From contig NZ_JAJSDQ010000001.1 of the NCBI RefSeq assembly GCF_021272345.1, positions 434,001 through 498,000 on the forward strand: a DNA stretch of 64,000 nt, read 5' to 3'. Both the position numbers and the translations under genes were made by a program. The stretch is from Ornithinimicrobium sediminis. GTDB taxonomy: Bacteria > Actinomycetota > Actinomycetes > Actinomycetales > Dermatophilaceae. Below the pieces are notes generated by a model. It saw nothing but the letters and a program-made list of their open reading frames with translations. It ran no database searches and was not told where the DNA came from. The first letter of the stretch is position 1. Each line of letters starts with the position of its first letter. This document shows positions 30,250 to 39,077 of this stretch, piece by piece.

Positions 30250-30377
30250 CGCGGTCTCCTGTCGCTTCGGTGGCTGCACCGCAGGTGCAGAGCGGGTCAT
30301 TCGGTTCCTGATACCTGCCCTGCCTGTGGTGTCATAGTCCCACCCTGATTGACGTCTTCGCATCCACCGAGGTTCCA

Positions 30378-31400
30378 TTGAGCGGCAACATCACCTTCCG
30401 TCACCACGACACCTCGGTGTTGTCCGTCACCGCTGTGGACGCCCCGGTGGTCATGACGTCGGCGGAGTTCGACCGGATCATCGGCGACTCCTACGCGCGC
30501 AACGGCCTGCGCCCAGGCATGCTCTCCAAGCTCGCCGGCATCCAGGAGCGCCGCTGGTGGCCGCAGGGCACCAGCTTCGTCGACGGTGCCATCGAGGCAG
30601 GCGCCAAGGCGATCGCCGAGTCCGGCGTCGACCCGGCCCGCATCGGCATGGTCGTCAACACCTCGGTCAGCCGCGAGCATCTGGAGCCCTCGGTCGCCGT
30701 GCGCATCCACCACGAGCTCGGGATGCCGTCGAGCTCGCTGAACTTCGACATCACCAACGCCTGTCTCGGCTTCGTCAACGGCATGCAGCTGGCGGCCACG
30801 ATGATCGACGGCGGCCAGATCGACTACGCCCTCGTGGTCGACGGCGAGGGCTCACGCACCCCCCAGGAGAACACCCTGGCCCGGCTGTCCTCCCCCGAGG
30901 CGACGGCCGACGACCTGCAGCGCGAGTTCGCCACCCTCACCCTGGGCTCCGGCGCGGCGGCGATGGTGCTGGGCCGCGCCAGCGAGCACCCCGGCGCCCA
31001 CCGCGTCGTCGGCGGGGTCTCGCGTGCGGCGACGTGGCACCACGAGCTGTGCGTGGGCGACTTCGAGCAGATGCGCACCGACACCACCGGGCTGCTGGTG
31101 GCCGGGCTCGAGCTGGCCGGGGACCTCTGGCGTGACGCCGCGGCCGAGTTCGACTGGTCCGACATGGACCGCTACGTCGTGCACCAGGTCTCGCAGGTGC
31201 ACACCCGCAAGACCGCCGAGGCGCTCGGCCTGCCGCTGGACCGCATCCCGCTGACCTTCCCGACCCTGGGCAACGTCGGCCCGGCCGCCGTGGCGATCAC
31301 GCTGGCCAAGGAGGTCGAGCAGCTCGAGACCGGGGACCGCGTGCTCATGATGGGCATCGGCTCCGGCCTCAACATGACCTGCCTGGAGCTCACCTGGTGA
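30378..31400 (+). CDS. oleA: OleA: acyl-CoA condensing thiolase-fold enzyme
   Basis: Condenses two fatty acyl-CoAs head to head to a beta-keto acid. It is a thiolase-fold KAS III relative with Cys129 in ITNACLGFVNGM, His269 in VVHQVSQVH and Asn299 in LGNVGPAA, plus Glu100 in SREHLEP, which matches the special base of OleA. 340 residues. The start is TTG at 30378 behind GAGG with a 5-base gap. The stop overlaps the GTG of oleBC by 4 bases. The neighbours oleBC and oleD confirm the pathway. Confidence 0.92.
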   Translation: MSGNITFRHHDTSVLSVTAVDAPVVMTSAEFDRIIGDSYARNGLRPGMLSKLAGIQERRWWPQGTSFVDGAIEAGAKAIAESGVDPARIGMVVNTSVSREHLEPSVAVRIHHELGMPSSSLNFDITNACLGFVNGMQLAATMIDGGQIDYALVVDGEGSRTPQENTLARLSSPEATADDLQREFATLTLGSGAAAMVLGRASEHPGAHRVVGGVSRAATWHHELCVGDFEQMRTDTTGLLVAGLELAGDLWRDAAAEFDWSDMDRYVVHQVSQVHTRKTAEALGLPLDRIPLTFPTLGNVGPAAVAITLAKEVEQLETGDRVLMMGIGSGLNMTCLELTW

Positions 31401-33973
31401 ACGGCGCCGACCTCCCCGGGGTCGACCCGTCCTGGTCCCGCCGCGTCCGGGTCACCGACAGCACCGCGGGCGACGGCACCGCATACGCCTGGCACGTCCT
31501 CGACAACGGTCCGCAGCTCGCCGAGCGTGGTGAGGACGTCGTCGGCACCGTGCTCTGCGTCCACGGCAACCCGACCTGGTCCTACCTGTGGCGGCGCGTG
31601 CTCGCCCAGGCTCCCGCCGGCTGGCGGGTGGTCGCCGTCGACCAGCTCGGCATGGGCTGGTCCGAGCGCACCCCCGGCCCGCGCGAGCTCTCGCGGCGGG
31701 TCGCCGACCTCGGCGACCTCACCGCGGCCCTGGGCGTCACCGGGCCGGTCGTCACGCTCGCCCACGACTGGGGCGGGCCGATCAGCCTGGGCTGGGCGCT
31801 GGCGCACCCGGAGCAGCTCGCCGCCGTCGTCCTGACCAACACGGCGGTGCACCAGCCCGCCGCACAGCCGCGGCCCACCGCCATCCGGCTGGCCCGGTCG
31901 GCACCGCTGCTGGACCTGGTCTGCCGGCGCACCCCGGCCTTCGTCCGGGCCACCACCGCGACCTGCCTGCCGCCCCTCCCCCGGCCCGTGCGTGACGCCT
32001 TCGCCGCCCCCTACGCCACGCCGGCACGCCGGCAGGGGGTCGCCGACTTCGTCGCGGACATCCCCTTCGAGGAGGACCACCCGAGCCACCCGACGCTCAC
32101 CCGGGTCGCCGAGGGCGTGCGGACGCTGCAGGTCCCGGCGCTGCTGGTGTGGGGCACGAGCGACCCGGTCTTCTCGCAGCGCTACCTGGAGGACCTGTCC
32201 GAGCGGCTGCCGCACGCCGACATCCAGGTCTACCCCTCCGCCTCGCACCTGGTGCTCGAGGACCACCCGGAGGGGGTCGCGACGATCTGGCAGTGGGTCC
32301 GGGAGCGCGTGGGCGCACCGGTGCCGCCCAGGCCCGCGGTCGAGGCACCACGGGTGCCGGTGGCGGTCTCGACGCAGGACCCCGACGCCACGGCCGTCGT
32401 CGAGCTCGGCGGACGCGGAGGTCGGATCTCGCGCGGCGACCTCGCCGCCCGGGTCGAGTCCGTCGCGACCGCACTGCACCTGCGGGGGGTGCGACCCGGT
32501 GACCGGGTCGCCGTCCTCGTGCCTCCCGGCATCGACCTGTCGACCGTCGTGTACGCCGTGTGGCGCCTGGGCGCCGTGGTGGTCGTCGCCGACGCGGGGC
32601 TCGGCCTGCGTCGCCTGGGGGCGGCGCTGCGAGGGGCCGGGCCCGACCACGTCGTCGGCATCCGCAAGGCCCTGGCCCTGGCCCGGGCGACCCGGGTGCC
32701 CGGCACCCGCATCGGCGCCGAGCCCGAGCAGATGCACGAGCTCATCGCCGGTGCTGCCGCGCACCCGGCGCCCCCGCTGTGGCCGGAGGACCCGGACGCG
32801 GACGGAGCCATCCTGTTCACCTCGGGTGCCACCGGCCCTCCCAAGGGCGTGGCGTACACCCGTGCCCAGCTCGGCGCCCAGGTGGCCCTGCTGCGCGACA
32901 CCTTCGCCCTGCACGCGGGCGAGCGCTTCGTGGCGGCCTTCGCCCCGTTCGCGCTCTACGGCCCGGCGCTGGGGCTGACCTCCGCGGTGCCGGACATGGA
33001 CGTGACGGCGCCGCACACCCTCACGGCGTCCGCGCTGGCCGAGGCCGTCGCGGCGGTGGACGCCACGGTGGTCTTCGCCTCCCCCGCGGCCCTGCGCAAC
33101 GTGGTCGCGACGGCGGACGCGCTGACGCCCGCCCAGCGCCGGGTGATGGCGGGGCCGCGGCTGGTCCTGTCGGCGGGCGCCCCGGTGCCCACGTCGCTGC
33201 TGGAGCAGGTGCGGCAGGTCCTGCCGTCGGCGGCCACCCACACCCCCTACGGCATGACCGAGGCCCTGCCGGTGGCCACGGTCGACCCCACCACCGTGCA
33301 GGCCACCGACGAGGGCGTCTGTGTCGGGGCCCCCGTGCCCGGTGTCGAGGTCGGCATCGCCCCGCTGTCCGAGGACGGCACACCCGCCGAGACGCTCGCC
33401 CACACCCCCGGGGTGCTGGGCGAGATCGTCGTGCGCGGCCCGCACGTCAAGGAGCGCTACGACCGCCGCTGGGCCGCCCAGCAGGCCAGCGCCCGACCGC
33501 CGGGATGGCACCGGACCGGCGACGTCGGCCACCTGGACACCGAGGGGCGCCTGTGGGTCGGTGGCCGCTGGGTGCACCTGCTCACCACGCCCGCGGGCCC
33601 ACTGGCGCCGTATGCCGTGGAGCACCGCGTCGCCCGGCTGCCCGGCGTCGCGGACGTCGCGGTGGTGGGGGTGGGCCCACGTGGCACCCAGCAGGTCATC
33701 GTGGTCGTCGTGCCGCAGCGGCGGCTCGGCCGGCGTGCCGCCGTGCTGGCCGGCACCGACCTGGCCGCCGCGGTGCGCGAGCGCGCCGGGGTGCCGGTGG
33801 CTGCGGTGCTCGTGCGCGACTGGCTGCCCGTGGACATCCGGCACGCCTCCAAGGTCGACCGCACCGCGCTGGCCCGGTGGGCCGAGCAGCAGCTGCACCC
33901 CGGCGGGAGCCTGAGCCAGGCCCGCGGGGCCGTGGCTCGCCTGGGTGGCGCACCGAGCACCAGGAGCCGGTGA
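31397..33973 (+). CDS. oleBC: OleBC fusion: beta-lactone decarboxylase and beta-lactone synthetase
   Basis: 858 residues. Residues 1-305 are OleB, a haloalkane-dehalogenase-like hydrolase with CVHGNPTWSYLWR, nucleophile Asp124 in LAHDWGGP, an Asp in WGTSDPVF and His in SASHLVLED. Residues 330-858 are OleC, an AMP-forming enzyme with P-loop FTSGATGPPKG starting at residue 474, the THTPYGMTEALPV motif and a GRWVHL motif. OleC closes the beta-hydroxy acid to a beta-lactone; OleB removes CO2 to leave the olefin. The fused form is the one known from actinobacteria such as Micrococcus. GTG start overlapping oleA. Confidence 0.92.
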   Translation: MNGADLPGVDPSWSRRVRVTDSTAGDGTAYAWHVLDNGPQLAERGEDVVGTVLCVHGNPTWSYLWRRVLAQAPAGWRVVAVDQLGMGWSERTPGPRELSRRVADLGDLTAALGVTGPVVTLAHDWGGPISLGWALAHPEQLAAVVLTNTAVHQPAAQPRPTAIRLARSAPLLDLVCRRTPAFVRATTATCLPPLPRPVRDAFAAPYATPARRQGVADFVADIPFEEDHPSHPTLTRVAEGVRTLQVPALLVWGTSDPVFSQRYLEDLSERLPHADIQVYPSASHLVLEDHPEGVATIWQWVRERVGAPVPPRPAVEAPRVPVAVSTQDPDATAVVELGGRGGRISRGDLAARVESVATALHLRGVRPGDRVAVLVPPGIDLSTVVYAVWRLGAVVVVADAGLGLRRLGAALRGAGPDHVVGIRKALALARATRVPGTRIGAEPEQMHELIAGAAAHPAPPLWPEDPDADGAILFTSGATGPPKGVAYTRAQLGAQVALLRDTFALHAGERFVAAFAPFALYGPALGLTSAVPDMDVTAPHTLTASALAEAVAAVDATVVFASPAALRNVVATADALTPAQRRVMAGPRLVLSAGAPVPTSLLEQVRQVLPSAATHTPYGMTEALPVATVDPTTVQATDEGVCVGAPVPGVEVGIAPLSEDGTPAETLAHTPGVLGEIVVRGPHVKERYDRRWAAQQASARPPGWHRTGDVGHLDTEGRLWVGGRWVHLLTTPAGPLAPYAVEHRVARLPGVADVAVVGVGPRGTQQVIVVVVPQRRLGRRAAVLAGTDLAAAVRERAGVPVAAVLVRDWLPVDIRHASKVDRTALARWAEQQLHPGGSLSQARGAVARLGGAPSTRSR

Positions 33974-34968
33974 TGCGGGTCCTGGTCACGGGTGCGAGCG
34001 GCATGCTCGGCGGTGCCGTCGCCGACCTGCTGGCCGCCCGTGGTGACGAGGTCACGGTGATGCAGCGGCGCAGCGCCGGGGGACGGCATCGGGAGCGCCT
34101 GGGAGACATCACCGACGCTGCGGCGGTGCGTGCCGCCGTGGCCGGCCAGGACGCCGTGGTACACCTGGCGGCGAAGGTCGACGTCGTCGGCCCCTGGCCC
34201 GACTACGAGCGCACCAACATCGGTGGCACGCGCACCGTCGTCGACGCGGCCGCGGCTGCCGGGGTGGACCGGCTGGTCCACGTCTCCTCCCCCGCCGTGG
34301 CCCACGCGGGTCGCTCCCTCACCGGTGAGTCCGCCGGACCCGCCGACCCGGCCCGGGCCCGCGGCCACTACGCCCGCAGCAAGGCTGCCGCGGAGGTGCT
34401 GGCACTGGGCGCCGACTCGGACCGGATGCGCGTGACCGCGGTGCGACCGCACCTGGTCTGGGGCCCGGGCGACACCCAGCTCGTCGGGCGACTCGTGGCC
34501 CGCGCCCGCACCGGGCGGCTGCCCGTCGTGGGCCCCGGCACCGCCTTGGTGGACACGACCTTCGTCGACAACGCCGCCGAGGCGCTGGTCGCTGCGCTGG
34601 ACCGCATCGAGCACGCCCGGGGACAGGCCCTGGTGGTGACCAACGGCGAGCCCAGGCCCGTCGGCGAGCTCATCGGCGACATCTGCCGAGCCGCCGGTGC
34701 ACCGGCCCCGCGCCTGCACGTGCCGGTGCCGGTGGCCTACGGCGTGGGCGCGCTGGTCGAGGCCGCCATGGTGGCGTCGCGGCGCGTCCCGCAGCTTCCG
34801 GAGATCACCGAGCCGCCCCTCACCCGCTTCCTGGTGGAGCAGCTGAGCACCGCGCACTGGTTCGACCAGCGCCAGACACGGCATACCCTGAGGTGGGCAC
34901 CGCGGGTGAGCATCGCCGAGGGGCTCCACGCCCTCAGTCTGCATGCAGGGAGGGCGCGTAGCGTCTGA
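33973..34968 (+). CDS. oleD: OleD: NAD(P)-dependent 2-alkyl-3-oxoalkanoate reductase
   Basis: A 331-residue extended short-chain dehydrogenase. The nucleotide motif TGASGMLG is at residues 6-13; the catalytic Tyr133 and Lys137 are in HYARSKAAAE. It reduces the OleA product before OleC. The ATG at 33973 overlaps the oleBC stop by one base; a GTG immediately upstream (33970) is equally possible. It closes the oleA-oleBC-oleD operon; the next gene follows after 33 bases and may be cotranscribed. Confidence 0.92.
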   Translation: MRVLVTGASGMLGGAVADLLAARGDEVTVMQRRSAGGRHRERLGDITDAAAVRAAVAGQDAVVHLAAKVDVVGPWPDYERTNIGGTRTVVDAAAAAGVDRLVHVSSPAVAHAGRSLTGESAGPADPARARGHYARSKAAAEVLALGADSDRMRVTAVRPHLVWGPGDTQLVGRLVARARTGRLPVVGPGTALVDTTFVDNAAEALVAALDRIEHARGQALVVTNGEPRPVGELIGDICRAAGAPAPRLHVPVPVAYGVGALVEAAMVASRRVPQLPEITEPPLTRFLVEQLSTAHWFDQRQTRHTLRWAPRVSIAEGLHALSLHAGRARSV

Positions 34969-35001
34969 GCGGCCGACCGTGACCCGTGGGGTGGAGGAAC
35001 G

Positions 35002-36057
35002 ATGAGCAGAGCCGGGCGGGCCCGCGACATCGCCGCACGCGCCGCATACGGGGGAGGCGGGCTGGCCGCTGCCGGGCTGGCGGGGGTCGCGGTCATCAAG
35101 GCGGAGGTCCAGATCGCCCGGCGCCTCATCGGCGACGGGCCAGGAGCCTCCCAGGACGACAACGGCACCTACGGGGCGGGCGTCGGAGAGCCGTTCCGCC
35201 TGCTCGTGCTGGGTGACAGCACCGCCTCGGGCGTGGGGGCGGACAGCCCGCGCGACACCATCGGCGCCACGGTCGCCACCGGCATCGCCGCACTCACGGG
35301 ACGCCCGGTGCACCTGCGCAACGCCAGCCGCAGCGGCTCCACCTCCGTGTCACTGCCCGCGCAGGTCGAGCGCGGCCTGGAGCTGCTGCCCGACGCGCAG
35401 GCCGCGCTCGTCATGATCGGCACCAACGACGTCAAGGACCGCCTCGACGAGGCCGAGTCGGTGCGCTGCCTGGCCGAGGCCGTCACGACGCTGCGCGCCG
35501 CCGGGGTGGAGGTCGTCGTCGGCACCTGCCCCGACCTGGGCACCATCCGGCCGGTCCCGCAGCCGCTGCGCTGGCTGGCCCAGCGCTGGAGCCGCGACCT
35601 GGCTGCCGCCCAGACCGTCGCCGTGGTCGAGGCGGGCGGTCGCACCGTGTCCCTGGGTGACCTGCTCGGCCCCGACTTCCACACGCTGCACGAGGAGCTG
35701 TTCAGCTCCGACCGCTTCCACCCCTCCTCGGCGGGCTACGCCCGGGCGGCGGCCGTCGTGCTGCCCAGCATCCTGGACGCGCTCGGGCTGGTCACCGCCG
35801 ACTCCGGCCGTGCCCCCGACTACCGGCGCGGGGAGTCGGTCCAGCCGCTGGCCGCTGCCGCCCAGGACGCCGTGGACGAGCCGGGCAGCGAGGTCAGCCA
35901 GGCCGAGGTCGACGGGCACACCCGCAGCGCCCGTGGTCGCTGGGCCCAGCTGCTGCGCCGCCAGCGCCCGGCGCCGGGTGCGGTCGTCGGGGAGCCGCCC
36001 GCCGCGACGGAGACGTCGCAGACCGGGCCGGCCGCCCAGCCGGAGGCTCAGGCGTAG
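35002..36057 (+). CDS. SGNH/GDSL-family hydrolase
   Basis: 351 residues. An Ala/Gly-rich N-terminal hydrophobic segment (about 12-33) may anchor or export it. The SGNH blocks are clear: LVLGDSTASG with Ser73, MIGTNDVKD with Asn142, and SSDRFHPS with Asp237 and His240. The C-terminal 80 residues are a low-complexity Pro/Ala/Gln tail. Such enzymes are esterases or lipases; the substrate is unknown. The start ATG follows GGAGG. Position after the ole operon hints at lipid or envelope work. Its 3' end overlaps ald by 10 bases. Confidence 0.85.
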   Translation: MSRAGRARDIAARAAYGGGGLAAAGLAGVAVIKAEVQIARRLIGDGPGASQDDNGTYGAGVGEPFRLLVLGDSTASGVGADSPRDTIGATVATGIAALTGRPVHLRNASRSGSTSVSLPAQVERGLELLPDAQAALVMIGTNDVKDRLDEAESVRCLAEAVTTLRAAGVEVVVGTCPDLGTIRPVPQPLRWLAQRWSRDLAAAQTVAVVEAGGRTVSLGDLLGPDFHTLHEELFSSDRFHPSSAGYARAAAVVLPSILDALGLVTADSGRAPDYRRGESVQPLAAAAQDAVDEPGSEVSQAEVDGHTRSARGRWAQLLRRQRPAPGAVVGEPPAATETSQTGPAAQPEAQA

Positions 36058-37175
36058 TCGCGGTCCAGGGCGTCCTCGAGGCGCAGCAGCGGCAGGTCGT
36101 GCGCCTCGCTGACCCCCTCGTTGGTCACCTGTCCGTCCACCGTGTTGAGGCCCGGCGCGAGCACGGGGTCGTCCCGCAGCGCCTGCTGCCACCCCTTGTC
36201 CGCGAGCGCCACGGCATACGGCAGGGTCACGTTGGTCAGCGCGAAGGTGGAGGTGCGCGGCACGGCCCCGGGCATGTTGGCCACGCAGTAGAAGACCGAG
36301 TCGTGCACGGTGTAGGTCGGGTCGGCGTGCGTCGTCGCGTGAGAGTCCTCGAAGCAGCCCCCCTGGTCGATCGCGATGTCGACGAGCACGCTGCCCGGCT
36401 TCATCCGGCTGACCATCTCGTTGGTGACCAGACGGGGCGCCTTGCGTCCCGGCACGAGCACCGCACCGATGACCATGTCGGCCTCCAGGACGTGTCGCTC
36501 GAGCTCGAACTGGTTGGAGGTCACCGTCTTGAGCCGCCCGTTCCAGCGGCGGTCGAGCACGCGCAGCTTCTCGACGTCCTTGTCCAGCACGGTGACGTCG
36601 GCCCACAGGCCCATCGCCATGGTGGCGGAGTGGGAGCCCGAGACACCACCGCCCAGCACCACCACCTTGGCCGGGTCGACCCCGGAGACCCCGCCCATGA
36701 GCAGGCCGCGGCCGCCGTTGGCACGCATCATCGCGTGCGCGCCGGCCTGGGGTGCCAGACACCCGGCGACCTCGCTCATCGGGTAGAGCAGCGGCAGCGC
36801 GCCGTTCGGCAGCTGCACCGTCTCGTAGGCGATCGAGGTGGTGCCGGCCTCGAGCAGGGCGTCGGTGCAGGGCCGGGAGGCGGCCAGGTGCAGGTAGGTG
36901 AACAAGGTCAGGTCCGAACGGAGACGGTGGTACTCCTCCTCGACGGGCTCCTTGACCTTCAGGACCATCTCGGCGCTGCCCCAGGTCTCGTCCGCGTCCG
37001 GCGCGATGGCGGCACCGGCGGAGGTGAACTCCTCGTCCGTGATGGACGACCCGAGGCCGGCGTCGTGCTCGATGACGACCTCGTGCCCGTGCTGCACCAG
37101 CTCGTGCACGCCGGCCGGCGTGAGGGCGACGCGGTACTCGTGGTTCTTGACTTCCTTGGGCACACCGATACGCAC
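36048..37175 (-). CDS. ald: alanine dehydrogenase
   Basis: Converts L-alanine and NAD to pyruvate and ammonia, reversibly. 375 residues with MRIGVPKEVKNHEYRVALTP at the start, the substrate-contacting Lys and His in KVKEP and YLHLAA, the Rossmann motif VVVLGGGVSGSHSA and the signature segment ADMVIGAVLVPGRKAPRLV. The GTG at 37175 behind GAGGTG fits the family start; the frame extends 15 codons further without conservation. It faces the thiolase gene across a divergent spacer. Confidence 0.94.
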   Translation of the reverse strand: MRIGVPKEVKNHEYRVALTPAGVHELVQHGHEVVIEHDAGLGSSITDEEFTSAGAAIAPDADETWGSAEMVLKVKEPVEEEYHRLRSDLTLFTYLHLAASRPCTDALLEAGTTSIAYETVQLPNGALPLLYPMSEVAGCLAPQAGAHAMMRANGGRGLLMGGVSGVDPAKVVVLGGGVSGSHSATMAMGLWADVTVLDKDVEKLRVLDRRWNGRLKTVTSNQFELERHVLEADMVIGAVLVPGRKAPRLVTNEMVSRMKPGSVLVDIAIDQGGCFEDSHATTHADPTYTVHDSVFYCVANMPGAVPRTSTFALTNVTLPYAVALADKGWQQALRDDPVLAPGLNTVDGQVTNEGVSEAHDLPLLRLEDALDRDYA

Positions 37176-37311
37176 GGCTGGCACCTCACTTCGTTGTGAG
37201 CGGACTGCTGACGCGGCCATCGTGGCAGCACCCGTGTGGCCCCCGCACGCCGGGGGCCGCGCCGGACCGTCCTACACTCACCGGTAACCCCGCAACCACC
37301 CTGGAGGAAGC

Positions 37312-38535
37312 ATGCCCGAGGCCGTCATCGTCGCCGCCAAGCGCACCCCGATCGGGCGCGCCTTCAAGGGGTCGCTCACGAGCGTGCGCCCCGACGACCT
37401 CGCCGTCGGCGTCATCCGCGCCGCCCTCGACGAGGTGCCCGCGCTCGACCTGAGCACGATCGACGACCTCTACCTCGGGTGCGCCGAGCCGTGGGGCGAG
37501 CACGGGTCCAACATGGCCCGCGTCGTCTCGGTGCTCCTCGGCCAGGACGGCCTGCCCGGCGCGACCGTGAACCGCTTCTGCGCCTCCTCGGTGCAGACCA
37601 CCCGCATGGCCTTCCACGCCATCAAGGCCGGTGAGGGTGACGTCTTCGTCAGCGCCGGAGTCGAGTGCGTCTCGCGCTACGTCGACTTCGCGGGGGCGGG
37701 GGGCTCCAAGGCCGACTGGCAGAACCCGGCCTTCGCCGACGCACAGGCCCGGTCGCGGGAGACCGCAGAGACCAACCGCACCTGGACCGACCCGCGGGAG
37801 GACGGGCTGCTGCCCGACATCTACCTGGCCATGGGCCAGACGGCGGAGAACGTCGCGACCGCGCGTGGTGTCAGCCGGCAGCGCCAGGACGAGTGGGGCG
37901 TGAGCAGCCAGAACCGCGCGGAGGCCGCGATCGCCGCCGGCATCTTCGACACCGAGATCTCGCCGGTCACGCTGTCCGACGGCACCGTCGTGACCAGGGA
38001 CGACGGCCCGCGGGCGGGCGTGACCTACGAGAAGGTCTCGACCTTGCAGCCGGTGTTCCGCCCCGACGGCACCGTCACCGCCGGCAACTGCTGCCCGCTC
38101 AACGACGGGGCTGCCGCCCTCGTCGTCATGAGCGAGACCCGGGCAGCCGAGCTCGGCCTGACGCCCCTGGCGCGCATCGTCTCGACCGGCATCAGCGCCC
38201 TCTCCCCCGAGGTCATGGGCCTGGGCCCGGTGGAGGCCTCGCGGCAGGCGCTGGCCAGGGCGGGGATGACGATCGGGGACATGGACCTCTACGAGATCAA
38301 CGAGGCCTTCGCCGCGCAGGTGCTGCCGAGCGCCGACGACCTCGGCATGGACCTCGACCGGCTCAACGTGCACGGTGGCGCCATCGCCCTGGGCCACCCC
38401 TTCGGCTCCACGGGGGCGCGCATCTCCACGACCCTCATCAACGCGCTGCAGCGCACCGACGGCCAGTTCGGTCTGGAGACCATGTGCGTCGGAGGGGGCC
38501 AGGGGATGGCTGTCGTCCTCGAGCGCCTGTCCTGA
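37312..38535 (+). CDS. acetyl-CoA C-acyltransferase (thiolase)
   Basis: A 407-residue thiolase. Nucleophile Cys90 is in VNRFCASSVQT; the second-half motifs GGAIALGHPFGSTGAR (His) and CVGGGQG (Cys) complete the active site. The long insert with NRTWTDPREDGLLPDIYLAMGQTAENVA fits the FadA-type acyltransferases of beta-oxidation. No fadB partner is adjacent. ATG start behind GGAGGA (37303-37308); a TACACT -10-like hexamer lies at 37273. Confidence 0.92.
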   Translation: MPEAVIVAAKRTPIGRAFKGSLTSVRPDDLAVGVIRAALDEVPALDLSTIDDLYLGCAEPWGEHGSNMARVVSVLLGQDGLPGATVNRFCASSVQTTRMAFHAIKAGEGDVFVSAGVECVSRYVDFAGAGGSKADWQNPAFADAQARSRETAETNRTWTDPREDGLLPDIYLAMGQTAENVATARGVSRQRQDEWGVSSQNRAEAAIAAGIFDTEISPVTLSDGTVVTRDDGPRAGVTYEKVSTLQPVFRPDGTVTAGNCCPLNDGAAALVVMSETRAAELGLTPLARIVSTGISALSPEVMGLGPVEASRQALARAGMTIGDMDLYEINEAFAAQVLPSADDLGMDLDRLNVHGGAIALGHPFGSTGARISTTLINALQRTDGQFGLETMCVGGGQGMAVVLERLS

Positions 38536-38545
38536 CCCCTCCCCC

Positions 38546-38745
38546 CGCGTTGCTCGGGAGTTTGCACCCCTGACCGACACGTTGCCAGGGAGACTGCACC
38601 CCTGACCGAGGCCAAGGAGGTCCAGGCCTGCGTGACCCCCGCTCGTCACGGTGAACCGCACAGAACCCCTGGCACCACGGATCCAGGGCCGGAATCTCCC
38701 TGGCAACACGGATCCAGGGCCGGAATCTCCCTGGCAACGCGGGAG
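38546..38745. repeat. cluster of ~32-bp repeats in both orientations
   Basis: Two rightward units (GTTGCTCGGGAGTTTGCACC near 38548 and GTTGCCAGGGAGACTGCACC at 38581) are followed, after about 60 bases of unique sequence, by two to three leftward units whose complement reads GTTGCCAGGGAGATTCCGGC. The leftward units (about 31 bases apart, at 38668-38730) are almost identical and include GGATCCAGGGCCGGAATC. The core GTTGCCAGGG is shared with the array at 56624. The cluster fills the gap between two convergent genes and may end transcription. Confidence 0.85.
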
Positions 38746-38752
38746 GGTGGTA

Positions 38753-39076
38753 TCAGGGCAGGGCGCGGCGCAGGTCCGTGAGCCGGGTCGCCAGCACCCC
38801 CAGCGAGCGTGCGTCGTCGGCGAGCCCCACGCGGGCGTGGTCGAACACCACGACCCGCAGCTGGTCCATCAGCACCGCCGGCCCGAGGTCGGGCACCGGC
38901 TGCGGCGGCAGGTGCTCACGGGCGGCCACCTCGTCGGCCAGGTCCTGGACGAGCTCACGCACCGCCGGGACAGCAGAGAGCGCGTGGTCCAGCGGCAGCT
39001 GATGCCACCGCCGGACCACGCGCTCCAGCTCTGCTGCCACCGTGGCCCGCGCGTCAGCGCTGCCGGTGGCTGACAC
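38753..39076 (-). CDS. conserved-looking small helical protein
   Basis: 107 residues, predicted all-helical, with no membrane segment: LERVVRRWHQLPLDHALSAV, ELVQDLADEVAAREHLP, then DQLRVVVFDHARVGLADDARSL. I do not recognise a named family. The GTG start is one base past the Bax-inhibitor-1 stop, so it is translated from the same mRNA. The 32-bp repeat cluster lies just beyond its stop. Confidence 0.65.
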   Translation of the reverse strand: MSATGSADARATVAAELERVVRRWHQLPLDHALSAVPAVRELVQDLADEVAAREHLPPQPVPDLGPAVLMDQLRVVVFDHARVGLADDARSLGVLATRLTDLRRALP

Positions 39077-39077
39077 C

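Noticed and set aside
31172-33898. A 908-codon leftward frame opposite the ole cluster
   Set aside because: Composition is His/Gly/Arg-rich without motifs, while the sense strand encodes clearly recognisable OleA and OleBC.
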